Notes under the pieces: model-generated
The model's input: only the letters and a program-made list of their open reading frames with translations
Database searches by the model: none
What the model was told of the DNA's origin: nothing
Shown: in pieces, positions 8,572 to 18,101 of the stretch
Numbering within the stretch: position 1 is the stretch's first letter
Layout: every line of letters starts with the position of its first letter
Translations under genes and position numbers: made by a program
Source: Methylophilus sp. Leaf416
Lineage (GTDB): Bacteria; Pseudomonadota; Gammaproteobacteria; Burkholderiales; Methylophilaceae
Direction: 5' to 3'
Assembly: GCF_001424665.1 (NCBI RefSeq)
Contig: NZ_LMQS01000002.1
Location: 496,001 to 560,000 of the forward strand
DNA length: 64,000 bases

Positions 8572-9024
8572 TTATTCAGCAGCTGGTGTTTCAGCAGCTG
8601 CGGCTTCAGCGGCATCCGCTTCAGCTTTTGCGGCTGCGTCAGCTTTTTCTTTGGCAGCGGCTTCTGCAGCAGCAGCGTCAGCTTCAGCTTTTACTTTAGC
8701 AGCAGCATCTGCTTCTTTTTTCGCCTTGGCAGCATCCGCTTTAGCAGCGTCTTTAGCCTTGGCAGCAGCCATACCATCAACGCCTTTAGCGTGGAATTTA
8801 ACCAGACGTGCAACAGTGTCAGACACTTGAGCACCGGTACCGATCCAGTATTGCGCGCGCTCTTCATTGATACGCAGGCCTTCTGCACCAGCACGCGCTG
8901 ATGGATTGTAGAAACCGATGCGCTCTACGAAACGACCGTCACGACGGTTGCGGGAATCTGCCACAACTACGCTGTAAAACGGGTTCTTCTTAGAACCACC
9001 GCGTGATAAACGAATAACGACCAT
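8572..9024 (-). CDS. rpsP: 30S ribosomal protein bS16 with a long Ala-rich C-terminal tail
   Basis: The first 80 or so residues are a normal bS16 ([20 protein letters not shown], then RIGFYNPSA and [15 protein letters not shown]). bS16 is an assembly protein of the 30S body. The total of 150 residues is well above the usual 80-90. The extra 65-70 residues are almost only Ala, Lys, Glu and Asp, as repeated AAAK/ADAAK-type units, and end AETPAAE. This tail should form a charged helix projecting from the subunit. Similar but shorter tails occur in some betaproteobacteria. It is the first gene of its operon. Confidence 0.96.
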   Translation of the reverse strand: MVVIRLSRGGSKKNPFYSVVVADSRNRRDGRFVERIGFYNPSARAGAEGLRINEERAQYWIGTGAQVSDTVARLVKFHAKGVDGMAAAKAKDAAKADAAKAKKEADAAAKVKAEADAAAAEAAAKEKADAAAKAEADAAEAAAAETPAAE

Positions 9025-9068
9025 AATCTTTGTTCTCTTAAAAATGAATTCTTAGCAGAAAGGCGCGG

Positions 9069-9098
9069 ATTATACTTGATGAATACGCGAACTGGCAA
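9069..9098 (-). promoter_or_regulatory. sigma-70-like promoter of the rpsP operon
   Basis: On the minus strand TTGCCA (9093-9098) and a perfect TATAAT (9069-9074) are 18 nt apart. The -10 lies 45 nt upstream of the rpsP ATG. It is the only convincing promoter between queC and rpsP. Confidence 0.75.
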
Positions 9099-9117
9099 GT
9101 GTTTTTCACTTACTTAA

Positions 9118-9831
9118 TCAGGTATTGCGGTAGAGCGTGGGATCCTTGACACCGGCCTGTACGAAACCTGTTTTGCGGAACCGGCAGGAATCACATACCC
9201 CACAAGCCGCCCCGGCATCATCTGCCTGATAGCATGAAACCGTCAGTCCGTAATCCACGCCCAAGGCGTGACCCGTGCGGATAATATCCGCTTTGGTCAT
9301 ATCGATCAGCGGCGCATGCACCGTGATCGGCTGCCCTTCCACGGCAGCCTTGGTTGCCAGGTTAGCCATTTGCTGGAATGCTTTCACATACTCTCCGCGG
9401 CAATCAGGGTAACCCGAATAATCGAGCGCATTCACGCCGATAAAAATATCATGCGCTTCCAGCACCTCTGCCCAGGCCAGTGACAATGACAGCATGATGG
9501 TATTGCGCGCCGGCACATAGGTCACCGGGATACCTTGCGTTTCGTGCTCAGGCACGGCAATGGCATTATCGGTGAGCGCGGAGCCGCCAAATAAGGATAA
9601 ATCCAGTTGCACGGTTTTATGTTCGGCTGCGCCTAACGCTTTGGCGACGCGTTGCGCAGCCAGCAATTCGACATTATGCCGCTGGTGATAATCCAGGCTC
9701 AGGCAATAGCACTCGTACCCCTGAGATTGCGCAATCGCCAGCACGGTGGTCGAATCCAGCCCGCCAGATAACAAGATAACGGCTTTGGGTTTTTGTCCGG
9801 TTGAATTGTTGTGTTGATTCAGGTCTGTCAA
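9118..9831 (-). CDS. queC: 7-cyano-7-deazaguanine synthase QueC
   Basis: QueC converts 7-carboxy-7-deazaguanine to preQ0 in the queuosine pathway, using ATP and ammonia. I place the start at a TTG at 9829-9831, right beside the queE stop. AAGGGG lies a few nt upstream, and this gives 237 residues, close to the usual length. The longer reading frame back to 9933 would only translate queE in another frame. The PP-loop ATP motif [11 protein letters not shown] is at residues 20-30. Four Cys near the C-terminus (SCYQ..CGVCDSC) are the zinc site. Translation is probably coupled to queE. Confidence 0.95.
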   Translation of the reverse strand: MTDLNQHNNSTGQKPKAVILLSGGLDSTTVLAIAQSQGYECYCLSLDYHQRHNVELLAAQRVAKALGAAEHKTVQLDLSLFGGSALTDNAIAVPEHETQGIPVTYVPARNTIMLSLSLAWAEVLEAHDIFIGVNALDYSGYPDCRGEYVKAFQQMANLATKAAVEGQPITVHAPLIDMTKADIIRTGHALGVDYGLTVSCYQADDAGAACGVCDSCRFRKTGFVQAGVKDPTLYRNT

Positions 9832-9832
9832 C

Positions 9833-10474
9833 TTACACCCCTTGCTTCTCGCCCCAAAGGATTTTATGTAATTGCAGCTGCATTCTGACATGCAACTGGT
9901 CCTGCAATATCCAGCCGGCAAGGGTCTCGCCACTCACTTGATTAAAGCTTGGGGAGAACAAATGATCACAGTCCGCAGGGAACGGCTGTTCGGCCATCAT
10001 TTGCCTGGTCCAATCATAATCTTCACGGCTACAGATAACCCATTTCACCTCATCGCCGGCTTTTAGCAACGGCAGATTCTCCCAGCGGTTTTTCAGCATT
10101 TCGCCGGAACCCGGAGTTTTCACATCCATGATGACTTTTACTCTTTGATCTACGGGCGTCAAATCCATGGCACCGCTCGTTTCCAGGGAAACCCGGTAGC
10201 CGGCATCACACAATCTGGTCAGTAAATCAGCACAGCCTTTTTGTGCTAATGGCTCACCGCCGGTGACACAGACATAGCGCGTGCCATACTGCTCAACCTG
10301 CTGCATGATCTCGTCCAGCGTCATATTGCTGCCACCTTTGAACGCGTATTCAGTATCGCAATACGCGCACCGCAACGGGCAACCTGTGAGACGAATGAAG
10401 ACCGTCGGCAAGCCGACACGGGAACTTTCGCCCTGCAAAGAATAAAAGATTTCGAAAATTCTGAGTGTGGTCAT
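9833..10474 (-). CDS. queE: 7-carboxy-7-deazaguanine synthase QueE
   Basis: QueE is a radical-SAM enzyme that contracts the ring of carboxytetrahydropterin to 7-carboxy-7-deazaguanine. The 213-residue product starts [21 protein letters not shown]. The 4Fe-4S cluster Cys are in [15 protein letters not shown] (Cys32, Cys36, Cys39). VTGGEPLAQ is the SAM-binding GGE motif. It is immediately upstream of queC, and both follow the tol-pal-cpoB genes, a common proteobacterial order. Confidence 0.96.
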   Translation of the reverse strand: MTTLRIFEIFYSLQGESSRVGLPTVFIRLTGCPLRCAYCDTEYAFKGGSNMTLDEIMQQVEQYGTRYVCVTGGEPLAQKGCADLLTRLCDAGYRVSLETSGAMDLTPVDQRVKVIMDVKTPGSGEMLKNRWENLPLLKAGDEVKWVICSREDYDWTRQMMAEQPFPADCDHLFSPSFNQVSGETLAGWILQDQLHVRMQLQLHKILWGEKQGV

Positions 10475-10489
10475 GGGAGTAATAAAGTA

Positions 10490-10517
10490 AACGGGCAGAT
10501 ATTGCTATCTGCCCGTT
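10490..10517 (-). terminator. hairpin after cpoB
   Basis: AACGGGCAGATA (10490-10501) pairs perfectly with TATCTGCCCGTT (10506-10517) around a TTGC loop. On the minus strand it lies 40 nt after the cpoB stop and is followed by TACTTTATTAC. It probably ends the tol-pal transcript before queE. Confidence 0.6.
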
Positions 10518-10556
10518 ATTATCGCCGAAATTAGGCAATTTCAATCATGCAAACTA

Positions 10557-11420
10557 CTACTTAATGCTTTCAAGCACCTTCAGGCGTTTTTGCGCGCTAG
10601 GTGTTACTTCTGCTGAAGGGTGGGCCGCAATCAACTCTTTTAATGTCTTCTTGGCTGCTGGTATCTGGCCTAACTGAATCTGGCTATTGGCCAGACTGAG
10701 CATGGCATTTGGCGCCAGCGGATGCGAAGCATAGTTTTCCAGGAACTTTTGCTGGGTTGCCACTGAAGATTTGTAGCTCTTGAGCGCAAACTGGGTATAC
10801 CCCATGCCATACAATGCATCGGGCGCCAATTTGCTGCCAGAGTAGGTTTTCAAAAAGTTGTCATATGCAGTAAACGCCTCTTTGTATTTACCTGCCTGGT
10901 TAAGCGACTCCGCTTCAGAAAAAGCACGTGCCTCCTGCTGGGATGCATCAGATGGCTTATTGGCATCACTACCGGCTGCGCCGGGCACAGCAACACCTAA
11001 CTGCCCGGAAACCTGCTGTGCCAGCGACTCAAGACCTTTGACACGGGTATCCAGGTCGGTGTACTGCGCATTTTGCTTGGTGCGCATATCCTCCAATTGA
11101 TGGTTGACGACTTCGAGGTCACCCTTCAACTGCGCAACATCCTGCCGGATTTGTTCAAGCTGGTTCTGCATATCCAGCAGACCTTTGCCATTGATCAGCG
11201 CTTCCAGGCTTTGCACCCTTTTATCCAGAGATTGCTGGATACGCGTCAAATCACCAATCGATTTTTGCTGCGCATCATGCTCGGAGGCCTGCTTATTCTC
11301 TAACTCAAGAATACGTTTCCTGGCTTCAGCATCATCAAACAACGCCGCATGGCTGACTGCCGAAACAGTCAGCCCCAGTAAGGCAATCGAAATTGCTTTA
11401 CGCAAATTATTGGCCTGCAT
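10557..11420 (-). CDS. cpoB: cell division coordinator CpoB (YbgF)
   Basis: CpoB is a periplasmic TolA-binding protein that couples outer-membrane constriction with PBP1B-driven septal wall synthesis. The product has a signal peptide (KAISIALLGLTVSAVSHA). A coiled-coil trimerisation segment rich in Gln, Leu and Arg covers roughly residues 25-120, then a Ser/Ala linker. About 120 C-terminal residues form TPRs (YKEAFTAYDNFLKTYSGS, ALYGMGYTQFALKSY). Two nearby ATGs (11420, 11429) are possible starts, and neither has a clear ribosome binding site. Both overlap the end of pal, which suggests coupled translation. Confidence 0.92.
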   Translation of the reverse strand: MQANNLRKAISIALLGLTVSAVSHAALFDDAEARKRILELENKQASEHDAQQKSIGDLTRIQQSLDKRVQSLEALINGKGLLDMQNQLEQIRQDVAQLKGDLEVVNHQLEDMRTKQNAQYTDLDTRVKGLESLAQQVSGQLGVAVPGAAGSDANKPSDASQQEARAFSEAESLNQAGKYKEAFTAYDNFLKTYSGSKLAPDALYGMGYTQFALKSYKSSVATQQKFLENYASHPLAPNAMLSLANSQIQLGQIPAAKKTLKELIAAHPSAEVTPSAQKRLKVLESIK

Positions 11421-11958
11421 AAACAACATCTACGCGACGGTCATGCTGGAAGCAATCGTCGTCAGCACAATTCTGCTTGGAGCGCTCTTCACCGTAGCTA
11501 ACAGTTTCGATCTGGTTATCGCTAACGCCCAATACGTTCAAGGCATTTTTTACAGCTACAGCACGACGTTGACCCAGTGCCAGGTTGTACTCATGTGTAC
11601 CACGCTCATCGGTGTTACCTTGCAATACCACTTTGGTTTGTGGATGTGCAGCCAGATATTTGGCGTGGTTAGCTACCAGTTCTTTGTACTCTGAACGGAT
11701 TGCGTCGCTATCGTAATCAAAGAAGATTTGACGTTTAGCCAGTTCAGCCGCGCTTAACTGATCTTTGCCGCTATCAACATCAACTGTTTTGATATCAATT
11801 TTGTTAGTACCAGCAGAACCATCATTACCATTGTTCTGTGAGTTTGAAATTGGCTTAGTCACGCTTGAATCTTCAACTTTTGCCGGGTTCATTGGGGTGC
11901 TTTTACAAGCAGTCAATACCAATGCGAGAGCTGCGATTTTCCAGATATTATTGTTCAT
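11407..11958 (-). CDS. pal: peptidoglycan-associated lipoprotein Pal
   Basis: Pal is an outer-membrane lipoprotein that binds peptidoglycan and TolB and keeps the envelope layers joined. The 183-residue product has a lipoprotein signal with lipobox LTAC, Cys18 being the lipidated residue. A low-complexity Asn/Ser linker follows. The OmpA-like domain carries FDYDSDAIR and NTDERGTHEYNLALGQRR, the peptidoglycan-binding motif. AAGGAG stands upstream of the ATG. It lies between tolB and cpoB in the tol-pal operon. Confidence 0.98.
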   Translation of the reverse strand: MNNNIWKIAALALVLTACKSTPMNPAKVEDSSVTKPISNSQNNGNDGSAGTNKIDIKTVDVDSGKDQLSAAELAKRQIFFDYDSDAIRSEYKELVANHAKYLAAHPQTKVVLQGNTDERGTHEYNLALGQRRAVAVKNALNVLGVSDNQIETVSYGEERSKQNCADDDCFQHDRRVDVVYAGQ

Positions 11959-12002
11959 ACTTTCTCCTTAAATTGAGTTACAAAACTAAAATTCATCCAT
12001 AC

Positions 12003-13349
12003 CTACTTGGGTGCCGCTTGCGCAGGTCCCCAGGCAGGTTCACGAATATCACCACCAGCTTCAGATAAACGCTGCCTTACCAGGCCATCCACTGTCACTG
12101 TCGCCAACGTGCCTTTTCCACCCACGCGCGTTGCATACATGATCGTGCGTGCATTTGGTGCAAAGCTAGGGGATTCATCCTGTGAGCCAGTGCTTAGCAG
12201 CTTGACGTCTCCAGAACCAAGATCTTGTACAGCAACTTTGAACGAACCACCATCATTACGGATGTAGGTCAGGTATTTCCCATCAGGTGAAAAACGCGGA
12301 CTCACGTTATAACCCCCTTCAAATGTCACCCGTGAAGCTGAACCACCCGAAGCAGGCACTTTATATATCTGCGGGCGTCCGCCACGGTCTGAACTGAAAT
12401 AAATGAACTGGCCATCTGGAGAGAAAGCAGGCTCAGTATCAATCGAGCTGCTCTTGGTTACTTGTTGCAGGTTTGAGCCATCAGCCGAGATAGTATAAAT
12501 CTGAGAGTTTGCGCCATACGTCAACACTACCGCCAGTTTACTGCCATCCGGGGCCCACGCTGGTGCACTGTTATTACCCTTGAAGTTGGCAACGACTTTG
12601 CGCTCGCCGGTATAAAGTGATTGGACAAAAACGATAGGTTTCTTTTTCTCAAAAGACACATAGGCCATTTTGCTGCCGTCAGGTGCCCATGCTGGTGAAA
12701 TAATCGGTTCATTTGAAGACACCAGGGTTTGTGCATTAAAACCATCGTAATCAGCAATCTGCAGCGTAAAACGCTTACCTGCTTTGGTCACATACGCGAT
12801 ACGTGTGGCAAAAGCGCCTGGCTGGCCGGTGAATTTTTCATAAATCTGGTCAGCAATTAAATGCGCAACGTGCCTGTATTGGCTAGGAGAAACAGTATAA
12901 GTAGATTGCAACAAAGGTGTTTGGCGCAAAACGTCCATCACCTGAACATTGATTTTCAAATTACCATTGGCTGTTTGCTGAACTTCACCAATGCTCAAGC
13001 CTTGTGCCTTGAGTGCAGTCCAGTCGGTATATTTGATTTGTGCAGCCGTCGTAGGCAATGAAGGCACGCCGCTGGTGTTCAGCACACGGAACATACCGCT
13101 GCCTTTTAAATCATTGCTGATGATTTCATGAATACGGCTTTTGCCTTGTACATTGGCAGGCTCGTTCAATGGCAAAATTGCAATAGGAATCTGGATGGCG
13201 CTACCACCGCTAATCTCGATTTCAAGCGCAGCTTGAGCAGGATTTGCAAACATCCACACCAGGATACTGGCGCAAAACGCATTGATTAAAGCCCGACGAT
13301 TATCTATCAGGCGGCTTTTAACTCTTGTCATGGTTACAATATTATTCAC
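12003..13349 (-). CDS. tolB: Tol-Pal system protein TolB
   Basis: TolB is a periplasmic beta-propeller that switches between Pal and TolA. The 448-residue product has an N-terminal signal ending near NPAQA-AL. The next 150 residues form the N-terminal domain (IAILPLNEPANVQGKSRIHEII). The rest is the six-bladed propeller with repeated SPAWAPDGSKMAYVS, APAWAPDGSKLAV, EPAFSPDGQFIYFSS and SPRFSPDGKYLTY motifs. The first ATG is used, but a second at codon 7 is possible. It lies between tolA and pal. Confidence 0.98.
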   Translation of the reverse strand: MNNIVTMTRVKSRLIDNRRALINAFCASILVWMFANPAQAALEIEISGGSAIQIPIAILPLNEPANVQGKSRIHEIISNDLKGSGMFRVLNTSGVPSLPTTAAQIKYTDWTALKAQGLSIGEVQQTANGNLKINVQVMDVLRQTPLLQSTYTVSPSQYRHVAHLIADQIYEKFTGQPGAFATRIAYVTKAGKRFTLQIADYDGFNAQTLVSSNEPIISPAWAPDGSKMAYVSFEKKKPIVFVQSLYTGERKVVANFKGNNSAPAWAPDGSKLAVVLTYGANSQIYTISADGSNLQQVTKSSSIDTEPAFSPDGQFIYFSSDRGGRPQIYKVPASGGSASRVTFEGGYNVSPRFSPDGKYLTYIRNDGGSFKVAVQDLGSGDVKLLSTGSQDESPSFAPNARTIMYATRVGGKGTLATVTVDGLVRQRLSEAGGDIREPAWGPAQAAPK

Positions 13350-13409
13350 TTTAAATTGCCTGTTATATGAAGAATTATAGCGAAAAGCCCGGCCAACGTC
13401 ATTTCGACG

Positions 13410-14225
13410 CTAACCGCGCGGTTTAAATTTCAAATGTAACAACTCCAGCAATGCTTTACGCACTGCCGGGTCATCAGGTAAATCAAACGGTTTAGCTGCC
13501 ACAATGGCGCGGAAAACAGCATCATCACAAACCGTGTCGCCAGAACCTTTAACCATCTTAGGCATACCGGATAAATCACCAGTATTGGTCAATTGTATGT
13601 CAAACAACAATTGAGGATTTGAAACCGGACACAGACCAGGGTTGACGTTACTCCTGATTTTACGATTCATAAGCCCGACGTAATAACTTAAAACAGAAGG
13701 ATCCACTGGTCCGGTCGCGGCAGCTTGTGCATCCAGATCCTGCTGCCGCATGGCATCCTGCACTTTCTTCAGCTTTTCTTCTGCTTCTTCCTTACGTAGA
13801 GCTTCCTGAATTTTCTTCAGTTTCTCCTCCTGCTTTTTCTTCTCTTCTTCTTTCTTTTTCTCTTCCTCTAACTTTTGTTTTTTCTCATCTTCCCGCTTTT
13901 TGAGTGCAATTTCCGCTTCTTGTTCCGCTTTATTCACTTGCGGCTCTGGCGGCGTGACTTTTTCTGGTGGTTTTGGCTTAGGCTCTGGTTCTGGCTCAGG
14001 AGGCTTAGGCGGTTCCGGCTTTGGTGGTTCTGGCGCAGGCTTAGGCGGCGTCTTGCTGGGTAAACTATCCCATAACGTCGCCTCCATTACCGAAGGATTC
14101 ACATGCACGGCTTTCCAGTCGATCATAAAAACCATCGCTAGAAATAGCGCGATATGCATCAGCACAGACAATATCGCTGCACGTCTGCGGAATATCTGAT
14201 CTTGTGGTGAATGTGAGATTTTCAT
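13410..14225 (-). CDS. tolA: cell envelope integrity protein TolA
   Basis: TolA spans the periplasm and carries proton-motive energy from TolQR to TolB-Pal. I use the ATG at 14225 (MKISHSPQDQIF), giving 271 residues, because the longer frame overlaps tolR without family support. A single N-terminal membrane helix (AAILSVLMHIALFLAMVFMI) is followed by a Pro/Glu/Lys-rich stretch. A long charged coiled coil (KKREDEKKQKLEEEKKK) comes next. The C-terminal domain (residues about 170-271) looks like TonB-C/TolA domain III. In mRNA order it follows tolR. Confidence 0.95.
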   Translation of the reverse strand: MKISHSPQDQIFRRRAAILSVLMHIALFLAMVFMIDWKAVHVNPSVMEATLWDSLPSKTPPKPAPEPPKPEPPKPPEPEPEPKPKPPEKVTPPEPQVNKAEQEAEIALKKREDEKKQKLEEEKKKEEEKKKQEEKLKKIQEALRKEEAEEKLKKVQDAMRQQDLDAQAAATGPVDPSVLSYYVGLMNRKIRSNVNPGLCPVSNPQLLFDIQLTNTGDLSGMPKMVKGSGDTVCDDAVFRAIVAAKPFDLPDDPAVRKALLELLHLKFKPRG

Positions 14226-14244
14226 TAAATATGCGACCTGCCGC

Positions 14245-14637
14245 TTATTTTTCGTTCTGGAACAGCAAACCAACCTGGTTGACTTGTGCCTGTTTCAACA
14301 AATCCATCACAGAAACCACTTCTCCATAAGGCGTATTTTTATCGGCAGAAACCACGACTGGTTTTTCTGATTCGGATAACTTCTGACGGATCAATGCCAG
14401 CATGTCATCCCGCTCCATCTCCTTGCCATCCATGGTCACGGTGCCTTCTTTCAAAACGGTCACCACAATCGGGTCACCACTTTGTTTCAAGGCCTGCCCG
14501 ACTTTTGGCAATTCCACCATGCCAGGATTAGTCATCGGCGCGGTCACCATAAAAATCACCAGTAATACCAGCGTCACATCAATGTAGGGCACAACATTGA
14601 TCTGGTTCATCATGCGCCGTTTACGCGTTCTGCTCAT
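14245..14637 (-). CDS. tolR: Tol-Pal system protein TolR
   Basis: TolR is the ExbD-type partner of TolQ in the inner-membrane proton motor. The 130-residue product has one N-terminal membrane helix. The conserved INVVPYIDVTLVLLVIFM contains the proton-carrying Asp. The C-terminal periplasmic domain reads VVVSADKNTPYGEVVSVMDLL. It lies 11 nt after tolQ and 19 nt before tolA. Confidence 0.97.
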   Translation of the reverse strand: MSRTRKRRMMNQINVVPYIDVTLVLLVIFMVTAPMTNPGMVELPKVGQALKQSGDPIVVTVLKEGTVTMDGKEMERDDMLALIRQKLSESEKPVVVSADKNTPYGEVVSVMDLLKQAQVNQVGLLFQNEK

Positions 14638-14648
14638 AAGCGCTCCGA

Positions 14649-15335
14649 TCAGGCTCTACGTTGCAAAATGTTGGTAAATTCTTCCATAAAGCTTTCGTAA
14701 CGGACCAGCAGCCGATCTACGTTAGCTGCAAAACGGTTATAGGCAATCACCGCTGGAATCGCAGCAAACAAACCAATCGCTGTCGCCACTAATGCCTCTG
14801 CAATACCTGGCGCTACCTGGCTCAGCGTAGCTTGTGCCACATTAGATAATCCACGGAAAGAGTTCATGATGCCCCACACCGTTCCGAACAGACCGATGTA
14901 CGGACTGACTGAACCTACTGATGCCAGAAAAGGCAAATGCGAATCCAGGTAATCGAGTTCGCGGTTATACGCTGCGCGCATGGCGCGACGTGTCGCTTCC
15001 ATCACATCGCTGATTTCTGCGTCTTTTTGCGCATCTTTCTGCTGTTTGTGGCGGATAAATTCTTTTAAACCGGCCTGGAAAATACTGGCCATGCCTTGAG
15101 GTACCTTGCGGCCTGAGCCTATACGCTCATACAACTCGTTCAAGTCACCACCAGACCAGAATTGTGCTTCAAATTGATCGACATTTTCAGCGGCGGCCTT
15201 TAATGAAAACACTTTAATGAAGATATACCACCAGGATGCCAGCGAGGTCAGCAATAAAATCAGCATGACCACCTGGACGGGCAAACTCGCCCCGCTCACC
15301 AGGGTAAAAATCGACATATCGTTTGTTACATTCAT
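14649..15335 (-). CDS. tolQ: Tol-Pal system protein TolQ
   Basis: TolQ is the MotA/ExbB-type subunit of the Tol proton channel. The 228-residue product has three membrane segments. Landmarks are LILLLTSLASWWYIFIKVF, LASVGSVSPYIGLFGTVWGIMNSF and GIAEALVATAIGLFAAIPAVIAYN, the last two lining the pore. The start overlaps the ybgC stop by 4 nt, the usual coupling in this operon. Confidence 0.98.
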   Translation of the reverse strand: MNVTNDMSIFTLVSGASLPVQVVMLILLLTSLASWWYIFIKVFSLKAAAENVDQFEAQFWSGGDLNELYERIGSGRKVPQGMASIFQAGLKEFIRHKQQKDAQKDAEISDVMEATRRAMRAAYNRELDYLDSHLPFLASVGSVSPYIGLFGTVWGIMNSFRGLSNVAQATLSQVAPGIAEALVATAIGLFAAIPAVIAYNRFAANVDRLLVRYESFMEEFTNILQRRA

Positions 15336-15742
15336 GAAGACTCCAGTGCTATTTTGATACGGGCCGGAATACCCGTGGGTTTAAATGAATCCGCGTCTAC
15401 ACAGGCAACTTTTACCTGTGCTTCTAATAAAACCAATTCGTCCCGCAAAATCTGTTGCTGGCAGCTAAAACTGCCAAGCCGCATTTCAGTGACCTGCGAA
15501 ACAATTGTTAACTCGTCATCCAGCCTCGCTGGCTTCTTAAATTGTATTTGCATGCTGTGCACAACAAATAACACCTGCTCATTTTGTCGCAACACGGCCT
15601 GGGCAAAACCCAGGCCGCGCAACCATTCAGTCCGCGCACGCTCCATAAAGTTCAGATACTGGCTGTGGTATACCACGCCGCCGGCATCCGTATCTTCGTA
15701 GTAGACCCGCACGGGAAATTCAAATGGTTTACTGTCCGCCAT
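15332..15742 (-). CDS. ybgC: tol-pal-associated acyl-CoA thioesterase YbgC
   Basis: YbgC is a hotdog-fold thioesterase of the 4-hydroxybenzoyl-CoA type, which interacts with acyl carrier protein and phospholipid enzymes in E. coli. The 136-residue product shows [19 protein letters not shown], with the catalytic Asp, and [16 protein letters not shown]. It overlaps the end of ruvB by 14 nt and the start of tolQ by 4 nt, so it links the ruv and tol genes into one run. Confidence 0.96.
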   Translation of the reverse strand: MADSKPFEFPVRVYYEDTDAGGVVYHSQYLNFMERARTEWLRGLGFAQAVLRQNEQVLFVVHSMQIQFKKPARLDDELTIVSQVTEMRLGSFSCQQQILRDELVLLEAQVKVACVDADSFKPTGIPARIKIALESS

Positions 15743-16775
15743 CTTGCCATAACTCTCCGCTGACCATGCTGGCAGGCGCTTTTAATCCAAAATGCTGGTA
15801 GGTTAACAAGGTTGCGACGCGGCCACGCGGCGTGCGCATCATATAGCCTTGCTGAATCAGGTAAGGCTCCAGCACATCCTCAATCGTATCGCGTTCCTCG
15901 CCGATCGCGGCAGCAAGATTATCCAGGCCTACCGGGCCACCGCCAAATTTCTCTATCACCGCTTGTAACAATTTGCGATCCATCACATCCAGTCCTTGCT
16001 GGTCGACATCGAGCATTTTCAAGGCAGCATCAGCAATCACATTGGTGACTATACCGTCGGATTTTACTTGTGCGTAATCGCGCACCCGCCGTAACAGACG
16101 ATTGGCTATGCGAGGTGTACCACGCGCCCTGCGCGCGATTTCGACAGCACCGGCCTGTTGCATTTCAACCTCCAGCAGATTGGCTGAACGCGCCACAATC
16201 TTGGCCAGTTCATCGTGGCTGTAAAACTCTAATCTTGCGACGATACCGAAACGGTCCCGCAGCGGATTGGTCAGCATGCCGGCACGGGTAGTCGCGCCCA
16301 CCAAAGTAAATGGCGGCAAATCCAGGCGCACACTACGCGCCGCCGGGCCCTCACCAATCATGATATCCAGACGGTAATCTTCCATCGCCGGATACAGAAT
16401 CTCTTCCACCACCGGGCTCAGGCGGTGGATTTCATCAATAAAAAGCACATCATTGGGTTCGAGGTTGGTCAGCAGCGCTGCCAGGTCACCGGCGCGCTCA
16501 AGCACCGGGCCAGAAGTCATGCGCAGATTAACGCCCATTTCTTTGGCGATGATATGGGCAAGTGTGGTTTTACCTAGCCCCGGCGGGCCGAACAGCAATA
16601 CATGATCCAGTGCTTCCTGGCGGCCGCGCGCGGCATTGATGAAAATCTCTAGTTGACCGCGTGCTTTTTCCTGGCCGACGTATTCGTCGAGCACTTTCGG
16701 CCGAAGCGCTCGCTCCAGCGCTTCTTCCTGCACGCTGACTGTGGCAGGAGCGACAAGTCGATCGGTTTCTATCAT
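15729..16775 (-). CDS. ruvB: Holliday junction branch migration helicase RuvB
   Basis: RuvB is the hexameric AAA+ motor that drives Holliday-junction migration with RuvA. The 348-residue product from ATG 16775 ([10 protein letters not shown]) has Walker [11 protein letters not shown], Walker [11 protein letters not shown], sensor 1 GATTRAGML and the Arg finger NPLRDRFG. The C-terminal winged helix is [21 protein letters not shown]. The reading frame could extend ten codons further, but the chosen start fits the family. A 167-nt gap with a hairpin separates it from ruvA. Confidence 0.98.
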   Translation of the reverse strand: MIETDRLVAPATVSVQEEALERALRPKVLDEYVGQEKARGQLEIFINAARGRQEALDHVLLFGPPGLGKTTLAHIIAKEMGVNLRMTSGPVLERAGDLAALLTNLEPNDVLFIDEIHRLSPVVEEILYPAMEDYRLDIMIGEGPAARSVRLDLPPFTLVGATTRAGMLTNPLRDRFGIVARLEFYSHDELAKIVARSANLLEVEMQQAGAVEIARRARGTPRIANRLLRRVRDYAQVKSDGIVTNVIADAALKMLDVDQQGLDVMDRKLLQAVIEKFGGGPVGLDNLAAAIGEERDTIEDVLEPYLIQQGYMMRTPRGRVATLLTYQHFGLKAPASMVSGELWQDGGQ

Positions 16776-16887
16776 GGGATGGTCGGTGATGAGGTCATGG
16801 AACACATAGTGTCAATGCAAATTTAATCAGTGCAGGACTTCATTGCCGCTAATTTAAGAAGTTATTTTTTATGCATCATACCATGGC

Positions 16888-16908
16888 GCGCCTGACTATT
16901 ACAGGCGC
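16888..16908. terminator. hairpin between ruvA and ruvB
   Basis: GCGCCTG (16888-16894) pairs with CAGGCGC (16902-16908) across a 7-nt loop. No T-run follows on the minus strand, so full termination is doubtful. It may be a processing or pausing site in the ruvA-ruvB gap. Confidence 0.35.
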
Positions 16909-16942
16909 CCGCTGATGCGAGCCTTGGTTTGGTTTTTGTGGA

Positions 16943-17518
16943 TTATTTGGAAAGATATTTCAGTGCCTGGCGTATACCATCACTGACACCGACACCCGGC
17001 TCGAGCAATTTGATCGTCGCTGTCGCTTCGCGCTCGTTGTAACCGAGCGCCACCAGCGCATTCAGGATGTCATCGGTGGCCGCTTTAGCCACCGGCTGCG
17101 CCGAAGTGGAGCCGGTCACCACAAACTTGTCTTTTAATTCCAGCAACAAGCGCTCTGCGGTTTTTTTACCAATCCCAGGCACACGCGTCAGCATGGCCAC
17201 TTCTTGCTGGCTGACTGCCAGCATTAAATCATTGACGCTGACACCACTCAAAATAGAGAGCGCTGACTTAGCACCAATGCCATTCACTTTAAGCAACTGC
17301 TTGAAGGTGTTTTTCTCTTGCTCGCTACCAAAACCATATAGCAATTGCGCATCTTCACGCACGACCATGTGCGTCAGCAATTGCACCGGCTGGCCAAGTT
17401 CAGGCAGGTTATAAAAGGTGCTCATAGGCACCTCGACTTCGTAGCCTACGCCATTACAATCCACCACAATCAGCGGCGGTGATTTTTCCAGCAGACGACC
17501 ATTCAGACGCGCAATCAT
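16943..17518 (-). CDS. ruvA: Holliday junction DNA-binding protein RuvA
   Basis: RuvA tetramers hold the Holliday junction open for RuvB. The product from ATG 17518 ([20 protein letters not shown]) has 191 residues, the family norm. It has the OB-fold domain I, the helix-hairpin-helix domain II ([18 protein letters not shown] and [21 protein letters not shown]) and the C-terminal RuvB-binding domain III ([16 protein letters not shown]). Its start overlaps the ruvC stop by 4 nt, so translation is coupled. Confidence 0.98.
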   Translation of the reverse strand: MIARLNGRLLEKSPPLIVVDCNGVGYEVEVPMSTFYNLPELGQPVQLLTHMVVREDAQLLYGFGSEQEKNTFKQLLKVNGIGAKSALSILSGVSVNDLMLAVSQQEVAMLTRVPGIGKKTAERLLLELKDKFVVTGSTSAQPVAKAATDDILNALVALGYNEREATATIKLLEPGVGVSDGIRQALKYLSK

Positions 17519-18075
17519 ACTAACCTTCCATTTTTGACTCTGAGTCCAGTTGTTGCCAGTGCACCCAGGCCTTGCCCACCATGCGCATGGCAGATGGCAC
17601 AAGCCAGCGCATCCGCCGAGTCCGGGCTTGGGTTTGCAGGGAGTTTTAACAGGCGCTTGACCATTTCCTGCACCTGCTCTTTTTGGGCGTGTCCGTTTCC
17701 GACCACAGATTGTTTCACTTGTAACGCGGTATATTCCGCAACAGACAGTTGTTTAATAACTGCTGCTGAAATCGCTGCGCCACGCGCCTGGCCAAGTAAC
17801 AACGTCGATTGCGGATTCACATTTACAAATACTTTTTCAATCGCCACCTGGGTCGGCTGGTAGGTATCGATCACTTCAAACAAGCCATCCAGAATAACCT
17901 TCAATCGCTCTGGCAAAGCTTCTTTTTCTGCTTCGCCAGCGACACTCTTTTTGGCAGATGCCGTTTTAATCACGCCGCTGCTGACATAACTCAACTTGCC
18001 ACCAACGGCTTCTATCACGCCAAAACCGGTGACGCGCAGGCCGGGATCTATGCCTAGAATACGCTGCATGGTCAT
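17515..18075 (-). CDS. ruvC: Holliday junction resolvase RuvC
   Basis: RuvC is the dimeric endonuclease that cuts Holliday junctions. The 186-residue product has the RNase-H-like acidic residues in [37 protein letters not shown] and [14 protein letters not shown]. An alternative start two codons later (MQRIL) is equally possible. It lies 26 nt after yebC and overlaps ruvA. Confidence 0.97.
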   Translation of the reverse strand: MTMQRILGIDPGLRVTGFGVIEAVGGKLSYVSSGVIKTASAKKSVAGEAEKEALPERLKVILDGLFEVIDTYQPTQVAIEKVFVNVNPQSTLLLGQARGAAISAAVIKQLSVAEYTALQVKQSVVGNGHAQKEQVQEMVKRLLKLPANPSPDSADALACAICHAHGGQGLGALATTGLRVKNGRLV

Positions 18076-18101
18076 GGCAGATGTGCCGCTGGAAAAGTCA
18101 A

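Noticed and set aside
9832-9933. N-terminal extension of QueC
   Set aside because: It is queE coding sequence read in another frame and matches no QueC N-terminus.
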